The notes below the pieces were generated by a model. That model saw nothing but the letters and a program-made list of their open reading frames with translations, was not told the origin of the DNA and did not search any database. Positions 56,928 through 64,000 of a stretch of DNA of 64,000 nt are shown piece by piece. The stretch comes from Ramlibacter tataouinensis TTB310 (GTDB taxonomy: Bacteria > Pseudomonadota > Gammaproteobacteria > Burkholderiales > Burkholderiaceae_C). The stretch's first letter is position 1; every line of letters starts with the position of its first letter. A program made the translations under genes and the position numbers. The stretch covers positions 3,236,001 to 3,300,000 of the forward strand of contig NC_015677.1 in the NCBI RefSeq assembly GCF_000215705.1, in the 5' to 3' direction.

Positions 56928-57296
56928 ATGGTGCACCCGATCTTCTCCGTCCTGGTCAGCAAGCCCGAACTGGTCATGGACCACGTGGCCGGCTATGCCG
57001 CCCTGGCGCGCGAGGAGGCCTCCACGGTCGGGGGCCAGGTCGCGCGCTGCGCCATCGCCTGGGCGATCGCGGGGGTATGCGGCCTGGTGTTCCTGATCCT
57101 GGCCGGCGTCGCGCTGATGCTGGGTGCGGTGCACGAGTTCAGCTGGATGCTGGTCATCGTGCCCGCCGCGCTGCTGGCGGCGGCGGTGGCGGCCGCCATG
57201 GCGGCCCGCAAGCGCATGCCCACCGGGGCGTTCACCGAACTGCGCTCCCAGCTCGACGCCGACGCGCAGGCGCTGCGCACCCTGGGGGCGCGCTGA
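56928..57296 (+). CDS. YqjE-like phage-holin-superfamily membrane protein
   Basis: A 122-residue protein with two central membrane helices (about 42-66 and 71-93), a short N-terminal amphipathic part and a charged C-terminal helix. This matches the Phage_holin_3_6/YqjE family found with yqjD and yqjK in proteobacteria. The holin name is historical; there is no phage context. It is second in the stress gene run, 19 nt after the DUF883-like gene. Confidence 0.82.
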   Translation: MVHPIFSVLVSKPELVMDHVAGYAALAREEASTVGGQVARCAIAWAIAGVCGLVFLILAGVALMLGAVHEFSWMLVIVPAALLAAAVAAAMAARKRMPTGAFTELRSQLDADAQALRTLGAR

Positions 57297-57321
57297 TGGC
57301 GCGCCGCACGGGAGCCGCGTC

Positions 57322-57771
57322 ATGACCCGAAGCAGCGACAAGCTGGCACAGACCCGCCTGGCCATCGTCGAGCACCTCCAGCGCAAGCAGGAGAACCGGC
57401 GCGAGAGCCAGGAGCAGCTCCAGACCAAGGCCCGCAAGGCCGTGTCGCCCCGCCGCAGCCCCGGCCGCTTCTCCGGCTTCGGCGACGTGGGACGCAACTG
57501 GTGGCAGCACCATCCGGCGCACACGGTGCTGGAACTCGCCACGCCGGTGCTGTCCCGGTACGCAGCGCGCAAGCCCGCGCAGTTCCTGGGCATCGCGGCG
57601 GTGGCCGGCGCGGCCTTCGTGTTCGCGCGCCCGTGGAAGCTGATCTCGCTGACCGGGGTGCTGGTGGCGCTGCTGCGGTCCTCGGTGGTGACCAACGCCA
57701 TCTCGCACGCCATGTCGGCCGCCCACCTCCCGCAGGACACCGAGGAAGCGGAGTTCACGGAGCACGAATGA
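57322..57771 (+). CDS. YqjK-like small membrane protein
   Basis: A 149-residue protein with a basic, helical N-terminal half and one or two hydrophobic segments (about 92-115). The position after the YqjD- and YqjE-like genes, and the general layout, indicate a YqjK-like partner, though sequence conservation in this family is weak. It is followed 23 nt later by a BON lipoprotein gene. Confidence 0.65.
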   Translation: MTRSSDKLAQTRLAIVEHLQRKQENRRESQEQLQTKARKAVSPRRSPGRFSGFGDVGRNWWQHHPAHTVLELATPVLSRYAARKPAQFLGIAAVAGAAFVFARPWKLISLTGVLVALLRSSVVTNAISHAMSAAHLPQDTEEAEFTEHE

Positions 57772-57794
57772 TCCACCCTTCAAAGGAGAAAACC

Positions 57795-58109
57795 ATGAAA
57801 CACGCCAACGCACTCTTGCTCGCCGTCATGCTGGGCGTCGCCGCCGTCAGCACCGGCTGCGCCGTCGCCCGCGACCAGTCCACGGTCGGCGGCTACGTCG
57901 ACGACAAGGTGATCACCACCAAGGTCAAGGCCAAGCTGCTGGAGGACAAGAGCACCGGCGGCATGTCGATCAACGTCGACACGCTCAACGGCACGGTGGC
58001 CCTGTCCGGCTTCGCCAAGTCCGAGGCCGAGAAGGCCGCGGCCGGCCGCATCGCCCGCACCACCGACGGCGTCAAGGACGTCCGGAACAACCTGATCGTC
58101 CGCCCCTGA
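57795..58109 (+). CDS. BON-domain lipoprotein
   Basis: A 104-residue protein. The signal peptide ends at STGC (lipobox), and one BON domain follows (about 33-102; pattern VDDKVITTKVKAKLLED then INVDTLNGTVALSGFAK). BON domains, as in OsmY, bind membranes or phospholipids and are typical of osmotic-stress proteins. AAGGAG lies 8 nt before the ATG. It closes the four-gene stress run. Confidence 0.9.
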   Translation: MKHANALLLAVMLGVAAVSTGCAVARDQSTVGGYVDDKVITTKVKAKLLEDKSTGGMSINVDTLNGTVALSGFAKSEAEKAAAGRIARTTDGVKDVRNNLIVRP

Positions 58110-58149
58110 CACGCCACCTGATGAGGGCGCGCCGCGGCGCGCCTGAGCG

Positions 58150-59298
58150 ATGAAGATCTTCCGCTGCGACCATTGCGGGCAGGCGCTGTTCTTCGAGAAC
58201 GTGCGCTGCCTGCACTGCGGCAGTGACCTCGCCTTCCTGCCGGACCGGCTGGCGCTGTGCGCCGTGGAGCCGGTGCCGGACGGCGTGCCCGGCATCTGGC
58301 AGCGCAAGACCGGGCGGGCCAGCCTGGCGCGCGCGCGCTACCGCCTGTGCCACAACCACGGCACCTGGCAGGCCTGCAACTTCGCCGTGCCGGAGCACGA
58401 CCCCAACCCGCTGTGCGTGTCATGCCGGCAGACGCGCGTGCTGCCCGACCTGTCCGTGCCCGACAACCAGCAGCGCTGGTACCGCATCGAGCTGGCCAAG
58501 CGCCGCCTGTTCTTCACCCTGGCGCGCCTGGGCCTGGTCAGGACCGACCCGCCGCCGGGCGAGCGGGACGGGCCGGTGTACGAGTTCCTGGCCGACCTGC
58601 CGGGACAGAAGGTGCTGACCGGCCACTGCAACGGCCTGATCACGCTCAACGTGGCCGAGGCCGACGACGCCGAGCGGGTCAAGCGCCGCGTGGAGCTGCA
58701 CGAGCCCTACCGCACCCTGCTGGGCCACCTGCGCCACGAGTCCGGCCACTACTACTGGGACCGCCTGATCCAGGAGGGCGGACGGGTGGCGGCCTTCCGC
58801 GAGGTGTTCGGCGACGAGTCAGTCGACTACGCGCAGGCGCTGGCCGCCCACTACGCCCGCGGCGGCACGCTGCCCAACTGGCAGGAGCAGCACGTCAGCG
58901 CGTATGCGACGGCCCACCCCTGGGAGGACTGGGCCGAGACCTGGGCCCACTACCTGCACATGGTGGACCTGCTGGAGACCGCCGCCTCCTACGGCACGCG
59001 GGTGGTGGTCCCGGGCAACGGGGAGGACATCGTCGACGAGGTGGACAGCCCGTTCGAGCCGCAGACCGATTTCGACCACCTGGTCGAGCAGTGGGTGCCG
59101 GTCACGCTGCTGGTCAACAGCCTCAACCGCAGCCTGGGGCAGGAGGACGCCTACCCCTTCGCCCTGAGCGCGGGCGCGCTGCGCAAGCTGCGCTTCGTGC
59201 ACGACGTGATCCACGAGCCCGCAGCAGCGGCGCGGCCGCAGGCCGGGCAGCCGGTATCGGCGCCGGCCTGCGTCACCGAGGGGGTCAGCCCGCCCTGA
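58150..59298 (+). CDS. Zinc-ribbon putative metallopeptidase (Peptidase_Mx type)
   Basis: A 382-residue cytoplasmic protein. The N-terminus is a zinc ribbon (CDHCG and CLHCG, about 6-24), and another cysteine pair lies near 92-95. The catalytic-type motif is HESGHYYWD (HExxH, about 197-201), with a later WAETWAHYLH stretch supplying a possible third ligand. The family is widespread but uncharacterised. Its end overlaps the convergent LEA-like gene by 14 bases. It lies 40 nt after the BON lipoprotein and may be co-expressed with it. Confidence 0.85.
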   Translation: MKIFRCDHCGQALFFENVRCLHCGSDLAFLPDRLALCAVEPVPDGVPGIWQRKTGRASLARARYRLCHNHGTWQACNFAVPEHDPNPLCVSCRQTRVLPDLSVPDNQQRWYRIELAKRRLFFTLARLGLVRTDPPPGERDGPVYEFLADLPGQKVLTGHCNGLITLNVAEADDAERVKRRVELHEPYRTLLGHLRHESGHYYWDRLIQEGGRVAAFREVFGDESVDYAQALAAHYARGGTLPNWQEQHVSAYATAHPWEDWAETWAHYLHMVDLLETAASYGTRVVVPGNGEDIVDEVDSPFEPQTDFDHLVEQWVPVTLLVNSLNRSLGQEDAYPFALSAGALRKLRFVHDVIHEPAAAARPQAGQPVSAPACVTEGVSPP

Positions 59299-59905
59299 CG
59301 GTCAGCTGGTTGTTGACCGACTTCACGTCCTTGACGTTGCGCGCGATCTCGTTGGCGCGCGACTTGGCAGCCGCGCTGGGCGCCGTGCCCTTGAGCGTGA
59401 CCACGCCGTCCCGGGTGTCCACGTCGATCTGCGTGGCGCTGAGGTTCTTGTCGGCCGCCAGGCCGCTCTTGACGCTGGTCGTGATCTGGGCGTCGTCGAC
59501 CTTGGCGCCGACGCGCTCGCCGGCCGCCTGCGTCTTCTCCTTGGCGGCGCCGGCCGCGCCCATCACCGAGGTACGCGCCTCGGCGGTCGCTTCCTTGGTC
59601 TTGCTGGCGGCCTCCTGGGTCGCCGACTTGGCATCGGCGGACAGCTCCTCGGTCTTGTTCTCGATCTTCTGACCGGCGGTCTTCGCGTCCGCGGCGGCTT
59701 CCTGGGCACCCTGCTTGACGTCGCCCGCAGCCTGCTGGGCGCCCTGCTTCACGTCCTTGGCGGTTTCCGCGGTGTTGGCGATGGCCTCGTCGATCTTCTG
59801 GCCCACGGTCTGGCCGTCGTTGCGCTCGCCGCAGGCGCCCAGCGCCAGCAGCACGGCCAGCGAGGAGGCGGCCACCAGGCCTCTGGAGCGGAAGGGGTGG
59901 TTCAT
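59285..59905 (-). CDS. BON-domain lipoprotein with LEA-like helical repeats
   Basis: A 206-residue protein. The signal peptide ends at ALGAC (lipobox near residue 24). Residues about 35-130 are Ala/Lys/Glu/Asp-rich degenerate 11-residue repeats (VKQGAQQAAGD, VKQGAQEAAAD and similar) like those of late-embryogenesis-abundant desiccation proteins. A BON domain covers about 135-204. It probably stabilises the envelope under osmotic or drying stress. A TTTGTCCTAC motif lies about 105 bases upstream, as before the DUF883-like gene. Confidence 0.88.
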   Translation of the reverse strand: MNHPFRSRGLVAASSLAVLLALGACGERNDGQTVGQKIDEAIANTAETAKDVKQGAQQAAGDVKQGAQEAAADAKTAGQKIENKTEELSADAKSATQEAASKTKEATAEARTSVMGAAGAAKEKTQAAGERVGAKVDDAQITTSVKSGLAADKNLSATQIDVDTRDGVVTLKGTAPSAAAKSRANEIARNVKDVKSVNNQLTVRAG

Positions 59906-60008
59906 GGCATTCCTTTCTCTTCAAATGCAAGCGGGGCCGGCGGCCCCTCATGCAGCCCACTCTAGAGCGGCCCCGGGGGCCGGCCAGTGGGAGAGCTCCG
60001 AAGCGGGC

Positions 60009-60018
60009 GTAGGACAAA
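60009..60018 (-). promoter_or_regulatory. TTTGTCCTAC motif ahead of the LEA-like gene
   Basis: Read on the minus strand, it has the same orientation to its gene as the TTGTCCTACA copy at 56437. Candidate shared operator. Confidence 0.45.
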
Positions 60019-60034
60019 CCGGCGCGCGCGCCGC

Positions 60035-62485
60035 TCAGCCGCCCGCGCGCTCCGCGTCGCGCAGGATGCGGTCCAGCCGGGTGGACAGCTGCTCGGTGGT
60101 GAGCTTTTCGCGGAAGCGCTCCACCATCAGCGGCAGGCTCATCGGGCTTGGATGGCGCAGCTCCACGAACTCGAGCGTGCGGCCGCGCACCCGCTCCAGC
60201 GTGGCCGCCAGGCGCGAGATCTCCAGCTCCTGGCTCAGCACTTCGGTTTCGGCCTGGGTCAGCAGCAGGTTGCCGCGGTCGTACTTGCGGAACACCTCGA
60301 AGAACAGGCCGCTGGAAGCCTGCAGCTGCTTCATGCTCTTGGGCTGGCCGGGGTAGCCGGAGAACACCAGCCCGGCGATGCGCGCGATCTCGCGGAAGCG
60401 CCGCTGGGCAAGCTCGGACGAGTTGAGCGAGGCCAGCACGTCGTGCAGCAGGTCGCCGGTGGCGAACACCGCCCGGCTGGTCACCGGTTCCAGGTCGAAC
60501 GGCTCGGCACTCACCAGCTCGAAGCCGTAGTCGTTGACCGACAGGCTGAAGGTGCCCGGCCGCTCGCGCGCCAGCCGCCAGGCCAGCAGGCTGGCCAGCC
60601 CCAGGTGCACGTGCCGGCCGGCGAACGGGTGCACGTACAGGTGCTGGCCTTCGCGCGACCGCAAGCTCTCCACCAGCAGCGTGGCGGGCGTGGGCAGCCG
60701 CGACAGCCGCGCCTGCATCTCCAGCATGGGGCGCGCCGCCTGCAGCTCCGGCCCTTCGAACTCGCCGCGCGCGGCCGCCTGCATCATCTCCAGCACCGCG
60801 TCGCCCAGCTCGGTGGACAGCGCCATCTTGCTGCCCTGCCAGGTGGGCACCGTGCCCTTCTTGCCGGCGGCCTTCTTCACGTAGGCCGCCATGTCCTGCA
60901 CCCGCACGAACTCCAGCAGCCGGCCGGCGAAGAAGAAGCAGTCGCCCTTGCGCAGCCGCGCGATGAAGCCTTCCTCGATGGTGCCTATGCTGCCGCCCGA
61001 AAGGTATTTCACCTGCATGGACGCGTCGCTGACGATGGTGCCTATGCCCAGGCGGTGCCGCTTGGCGATGCCGCGGTCGGGCACGCGCCACACGCCCGCC
61101 TCGTCGCGCGCGATGCGGTGGTAGTCCGGGTAGGCGTTCAGGCTCTGGCCGCCGCGCTCGCAGAACGCCAGGGCCCAGTCGAACTCCTCGCGCGTCAGGT
61201 CGCGGAAGGCCCAGGCCGTGCGCACCTCCTCGAACAGCGCCTCGTCGCGGAAGCCCCCGCCCAGCGCGACGGTGACGATGTGCTGCACCAGCACGTCCAG
61301 CGGCTTGCGCGGGGACTCGCGGCTTTCGATGCGGCCCTCCTGCGCCGCGCGCCGCGCCGCGGCGGCCTCCACCAGTTCAAGGGTGTGGGTGGGCACCAGG
61401 GTGATGCGGCTGACGCGGCCCGGCGCGTGGCCGCTGCGGCCGGCGCGCTGCATCATGCGGGCCACGCCCTTGGCCGAGCCGATCTGCAGCACCCGCTCCA
61501 CGGGCAGGAAGTCCACCCCCAGGTCCAGCGAGGAGGTGGCGACCACGGCCCTCAGCCGGCCTGCCTTGAGGCCCTCCTCCACCCATTCGCGCGCGGCCTT
61601 GTCCATGGAGCCGTGGTGCAGCGCGACCTCGCCGGCCCAGTCGGGCCTGGCCTGCAGCAGCAGCTGGTACCAGATCTCGGCCTGCGAGCGCACGTTGGTG
61701 AACACCAGCGTGGTGCCGGACTTCTCGATCTCCTGCACCACCGGCAGCTGCATGCGCGCGCCCAGGTGGCCGGCCCAGGAGTACTTGCCGGGGTCGGGCG
61801 GGACCAGGGTGTCGATCACCAGGGTCTTGTCCACCCTGCCGCGCACCAGTGCCGCAGGCGCCCCGGCCTGCGGCCCGCACAGGACCTGGGCCGCCTGCTC
61901 CAGGTTGCCCAGCGTCGCGCTCAGGCCCCAGGTCACCAGCCCCGGCTGGAGGCGGCGCAGCCGCGCCAGCGCCAGCTGCACCTGCACGCCGCGCTTGCTG
62001 CCGATCAGCTCGTGCCATTCGTCGACCACGACATGGGCCACCGTGGCCAGTTCCTCGCTCGCCTTCTCGCGCGTGAGCATCAGGGTCAGCGATTCCGGCG
62101 TGGTCACCAGCACCGTCGGGAAGCGCCGGTCCTGGCGGGTGCGCTCGGCGCTGGCGGTGTCGCCGGTGCGCAGGCCCAGCGTCCACATCGGGGCCAGGTC
62201 ACGCAGCGGCTCGGCCAGCGCCTTGGCCGTGTCGGACGCCAGCGCCCGCATGGGCGTGAGCCACACCACGCGCAGCGGCTGGGCTTCGCGGCCGGGCGGA
62301 TGCGCGCGCAGCAGCGCGTCGAGCATGCCCAGCCACACGGCGTAGGTCTTGCCGGCGCCGGTGGTGGCATGCAGCAGGCCGCTCTGGCCGCCCGCGATCG
62401 CGTCCCACACGGCCCGTTGGAAATCGAAAGGCGTCCAGCCGCGCCCGGCGAGCCACGTCGTGGCGGGGGAGAGCGGTGCGCCCAC
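60035..62485 (-). CDS. Lhr-type DEXH-box DNA helicase (ligase-associated type)
   Basis: An 816-residue superfamily 2 helicase starting at GTG. Motif I is TTGAGKTY (about 41-48), Ia is WLTPMRAL, the DEXH box is VVDEWHEL (about 155), III is GLSATLGN, and VI is [10 protein letters not shown] winged-helix and Lhr-specific C-terminal domain follow. Length and motifs fit the ligase-associated DEXH helicase of a DNA-damage module whose usual partners (ATP-dependent ligase, nuclease, phosphoesterase) are not in this window. It begins 3 nt after the MarR gene and is probably co-transcribed with it. Confidence 0.92.
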   Translation of the reverse strand: MGAPLSPATTWLAGRGWTPFDFQRAVWDAIAGGQSGLLHATTGAGKTYAVWLGMLDALLRAHPPGREAQPLRVVWLTPMRALASDTAKALAEPLRDLAPMWTLGLRTGDTASAERTRQDRRFPTVLVTTPESLTLMLTREKASEELATVAHVVVDEWHELIGSKRGVQVQLALARLRRLQPGLVTWGLSATLGNLEQAAQVLCGPQAGAPAALVRGRVDKTLVIDTLVPPDPGKYSWAGHLGARMQLPVVQEIEKSGTTLVFTNVRSQAEIWYQLLLQARPDWAGEVALHHGSMDKAAREWVEEGLKAGRLRAVVATSSLDLGVDFLPVERVLQIGSAKGVARMMQRAGRSGHAPGRVSRITLVPTHTLELVEAAAARRAAQEGRIESRESPRKPLDVLVQHIVTVALGGGFRDEALFEEVRTAWAFRDLTREEFDWALAFCERGGQSLNAYPDYHRIARDEAGVWRVPDRGIAKRHRLGIGTIVSDASMQVKYLSGGSIGTIEEGFIARLRKGDCFFFAGRLLEFVRVQDMAAYVKKAAGKKGTVPTWQGSKMALSTELGDAVLEMMQAAARGEFEGPELQAARPMLEMQARLSRLPTPATLLVESLRSREGQHLYVHPFAGRHVHLGLASLLAWRLARERPGTFSLSVNDYGFELVSAEPFDLEPVTSRAVFATGDLLHDVLASLNSSELAQRRFREIARIAGLVFSGYPGQPKSMKQLQASSGLFFEVFRKYDRGNLLLTQAETEVLSQELEISRLAATLERVRGRTLEFVELRHPSPMSLPLMVERFREKLTTEQLSTRLDRILRDAERAGG

Positions 62486-62488
62486 GCC

Positions 62489-63013
62489 TCACCCCATGGC
62501 CAGCCGCTGGCGGCCGCCGCGGCGCCGGTCCGCCTTGGGCAGCTCGGCCGCCTGCAGCATGCGGTCGGCCTGCGCCTGCAGCGCGGCGAAGCTGGCGTCG
62601 AGCTGCGCGACCTGGCGCGGCGACAGCGCGGACAGGAGTTGCTGGTTGATGCCGCGCACCAGCGGGAACAGCTGCTGATGCAGGGCGCGGCCCGGGGCCG
62701 TGAGCGACAGGCGGGCCTGGCGCCGGTCGGCCGGCCCGCAGACGCGGGCCACCAGCTTCTTGGCCACCAGCGAGGTCACGGCCCGCGAGGTGCGGGCACG
62801 GTCGAGCTGCGCGCGGACCGCCAGCTCCGACGACAGGAGTCCTTCCTGCTCGGCCAGCAGCGCGAGCACGCGCCACTCGCGCCGGGTGATGCCGAAGCGG
62901 CCTTCGCACAGGCGGATGACCATGCCGCCGGCGGTCGCCAGCAGCCGGTTGAGCCGGTACAGCAGCAGGTCGTCGAGCACGGACGGATCGTCCAGCCGAT
63001 GCGTCGCAGGCAT
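62489..63013 (-). CDS. MarR family transcriptional regulator
   Basis: A 174-residue winged-helix regulator. The central pattern FGITRREWRVLALLAEQEG, then SSELAVRAQLDRARTSRAV, and the wing CGPADRRQARLSLTAPG are typical. The ATG at 63013 is preferred to an upstream TTG that lies in the operator. It is divergent from a Bug-type solute receptor gene, and the overlapping palindromes in between are its likely binding site. It probably responds to the aromatic or organic acid handled by those genes. Confidence 0.9.
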   Translation of the reverse strand: MPATHRLDDPSVLDDLLLYRLNRLLATAGGMVIRLCEGRFGITRREWRVLALLAEQEGLLSSELAVRAQLDRARTSRAVTSLVAKKLVARVCGPADRRQARLSLTAPGRALHQQLFPLVRGINQQLLSALSPRQVAQLDASFAALQAQADRMLQAAELPKADRRRGGRQRLAMG

Positions 63014-63033
63014 AGGGTTTGTCGCAGGGACGG

Positions 63034-63053
63034 TTGATTTGATCAATCGATTG
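63034..63053. promoter_or_regulatory. Probable MarR operator overlapping the receptor promoter
   Basis: TTGATCAA (63039-63046) and CAATCGATTG (63044-63053) are perfect overlapping palindromes. TTGATC would also serve as the -35 box of TAGAGT (63063-63068) with an 18-nt spacer, so binding would block the plus-strand gene. Confidence 0.6.
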
Positions 63054-63097
63054 TCCGGCAACTAGAGTGGTCCCATCCCGGCCCCCAAGGAGACGAC

Positions 63098-64000
63098 ATG
63101 CGCCTGGCCCGCCGCCCTTTCCTCGCGCTCACGCTGGCCTGCGCGTGCGGCGCGTCCGCCGCGCAGGACAAGCCGCCCTTGCGCATCCTCGTCGGCTTCC
63201 CGCCGGGAGGCTCGGCCGACGTGCTGGCGCGCCTCATGGCCGATGCGATGCGGGACGCGTTCTCCTCGGTCGTGGTCGAGAACAGGCCCGGCGCCGGCGG
63301 CCGGCTGGCGCTGGCCGCGGTGAAGGCCGCCAGGCCCGACGGCCAGACCGTGATCATCCTGCCCAGCGGGCCGATGGTCCTGTTCCCGCACGTGTACAAG
63401 AAGCTGGAATACGACGCGGTCAAGGACTTCACCCCCGTCTCGCTGCTCGCGCATTTCCAGTTCGGCGTGGTGTCCGGGCCGGCCAGCGACGTGAAGACCC
63501 TGCCCGGGATGCTGGCCAAGGCAAGGGCGGACGCCAAGAGCGCCACCTACGGATCGCCCGGGCTGGGAACGCTGCCGCACTTCATGGGCGTGATGCTGGA
63601 ACAGAGCACCGGCGTGCCGCTCACCCATGTGCCGTTCCAAGGCGGCGGGCCCGCCAACACCGCCCTGCTGGGCGGCCACATCGGCTACAAGTTCGACGTG
63701 GTGTCCGAGACCGCCGAGCTCCACAGGGCCGGCAAGGTGCGCATCATCGCCGTCACCGGCGGCGCGCGCGACCCGCAGGTGCCCGAGGTGCCGACCCTCA
63801 GGGAATCCGGCGTGGACATGGAAGCCACGGCCTGGTTCGCGATGTATGCGCCCGCCGGCCTGGCACCCGCCACGCTGTCCCGGCTCGAAGAAGCGGTGCG
63901 CACCGCGGTCGGGAAGCCCGCCCTGCAGGAGCGCCTGCGTGGCCTCGGCTACCAGCCGGTCGGCTCCACGTCGCGGGAACTCGCCGCGGCGCAGCGGGCC
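63098..64000 (+). CDS. Bug-family tripartite tricarboxylate transporter solute receptor (truncated by window edge)
   Basis: 301 residues of a usual 320-330 are present. A Sec signal peptide (about 1-22, after RR) is followed by the family core: LRILVGFPPGGSADVLARL at the N-terminus, ENRPGAGG near 66-73, and SPGLGTLPHFMG and VPFQGGGPA in the middle. Bug proteins bind carboxylates in the periplasm and are massively expanded in Comamonadaceae and Bordetella. AAGGAG lies 6 nt before the ATG. The ligand cannot be read. The divergent MarR suggests control by an aromatic or carboxylic acid. Confidence 0.93.
   Translation, partial: MRLARRPFLALTLACACGASAAQDKPPLRILVGFPPGGSADVLARLMADAMRDAFSSVVVENRPGAGGRLALAAVKAARPDGQTVIILPSGPMVLFPHVYKKLEYDAVKDFTPVSLLAHFQFGVVSGPASDVKTLPGMLAKARADAKSATYGSPGLGTLPHFMGVMLEQSTGVPLTHVPFQGGGPANTALLGGHIGYKFDVVSETAELHRAGKVRIIAVTGGARDPQVPEVPTLRESGVDMEATAWFAMYAPAGLAPATLSRLEEAVRTAVGKPALQERLRGLGYQPVGSTSRELAAAQRA

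Noticed and set aside
56928..57296. Prophage remnant suggested by the holin-family protein
   Set aside because: No other phage gene is present; the neighbours show it is the chromosomal YqjE-type stress protein.

Overview
The window is about 70% GC, densely packed with genes, and reads as a betaproteobacterium of the order Burkholderiales, most likely a Comamonadaceae (Ramlibacter/Variovorax-like) relative. The clues are the GC content, the Bug-type tripartite-transporter receptor, the lipoprotein/DUF3460/scpA/nadB neighbourhood, gpmA/ctpA/moeB-type synteny, and TAGAAT/TAAAAT -10 elements just ahead of several genes. The genus is an inference. I saw no rRNA, tRNA, CRISPR array, prophage or insertion sequence.

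Layout. (1) 1-1993: truncated FtsX-type ABC permease. (2) 2054-13788: compact natural-product locus on the minus strand, made of an Sfp-type phosphopantetheinyl transferase, a one-module NRPS (formyltransferase, remnant condensation-like domain, adenylation domain interrupted by a luciferase-like monooxygenase, PCP) and a one-module PKS (KS-AT-KR-DH-ACP-TE). A NodB-type deacetylase is divergent from it. The A-domain code reads DILQLGMVWK, pointing to glycine. This is the most novel system in the window. (3) 14792-16207: membrane-anchored C13 (legumain/caspase-like) peptidase. (4) 16246-36030: a formate-oxidation locus with two complete molybdenum formate dehydrogenases. One is a Tat-exported, membrane-attached three-subunit enzyme with small accessory proteins and fdhD. 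The other is a cytoplasmic NAD-linked enzyme (fused NuoE/NuoF-type subunit plus FdsA-type subunit) with an Mrp/ApbC carrier, DUF3305, DUF3306, a polyferredoxin and a TorD-like chaperone. Between them lies a histidine kinase/sigma-54 activator pair. A near-consensus -24/-12 promoter and a TGTCGC/GCGACA palindrome sit ahead of the exported-enzyme operon, so I infer that the pair controls it.

(5) 36115-49880: housekeeping genes: metG, a small lipoprotein, a BamE-like lipoprotein, DUF3460, scpA, nadB, nadA, nadC, thioredoxin, gpsA, secB, grxC, rhodanese, gpmA and ctpA, the last ending in a clear intrinsic terminator. (6) 49964-50703: a lower-GC TumE/TumA-like toxin-antitoxin pair inserted just after that terminator. 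(7) 50767-53567: MoeB-type adenylyltransferase convergent with an AsmA protein. (8) 53878-59905: envelope/osmotic-stress region with a receiver-only protein, a NarL-type regulator, a CHASE3 kinase, a DUF883/YqjE/YqjK-like set, two BON-domain lipoproteins (one with LEA-like repeats) and a zinc metallopeptidase. A TTGTCCTAC-like motif recurs upstream of its genes. (9) 60035-64000: Lhr-type helicase, MarR regulator, and the start of a Bug-family solute receptor whose promoter overlaps a probable MarR operator.

A 35-50 bp GC-rich palindromic repeat occurs three times, each time in frame inside a gene (DUF3306, fdsA, metG). metG also carries a patch of AT-richer foreign-looking codons.
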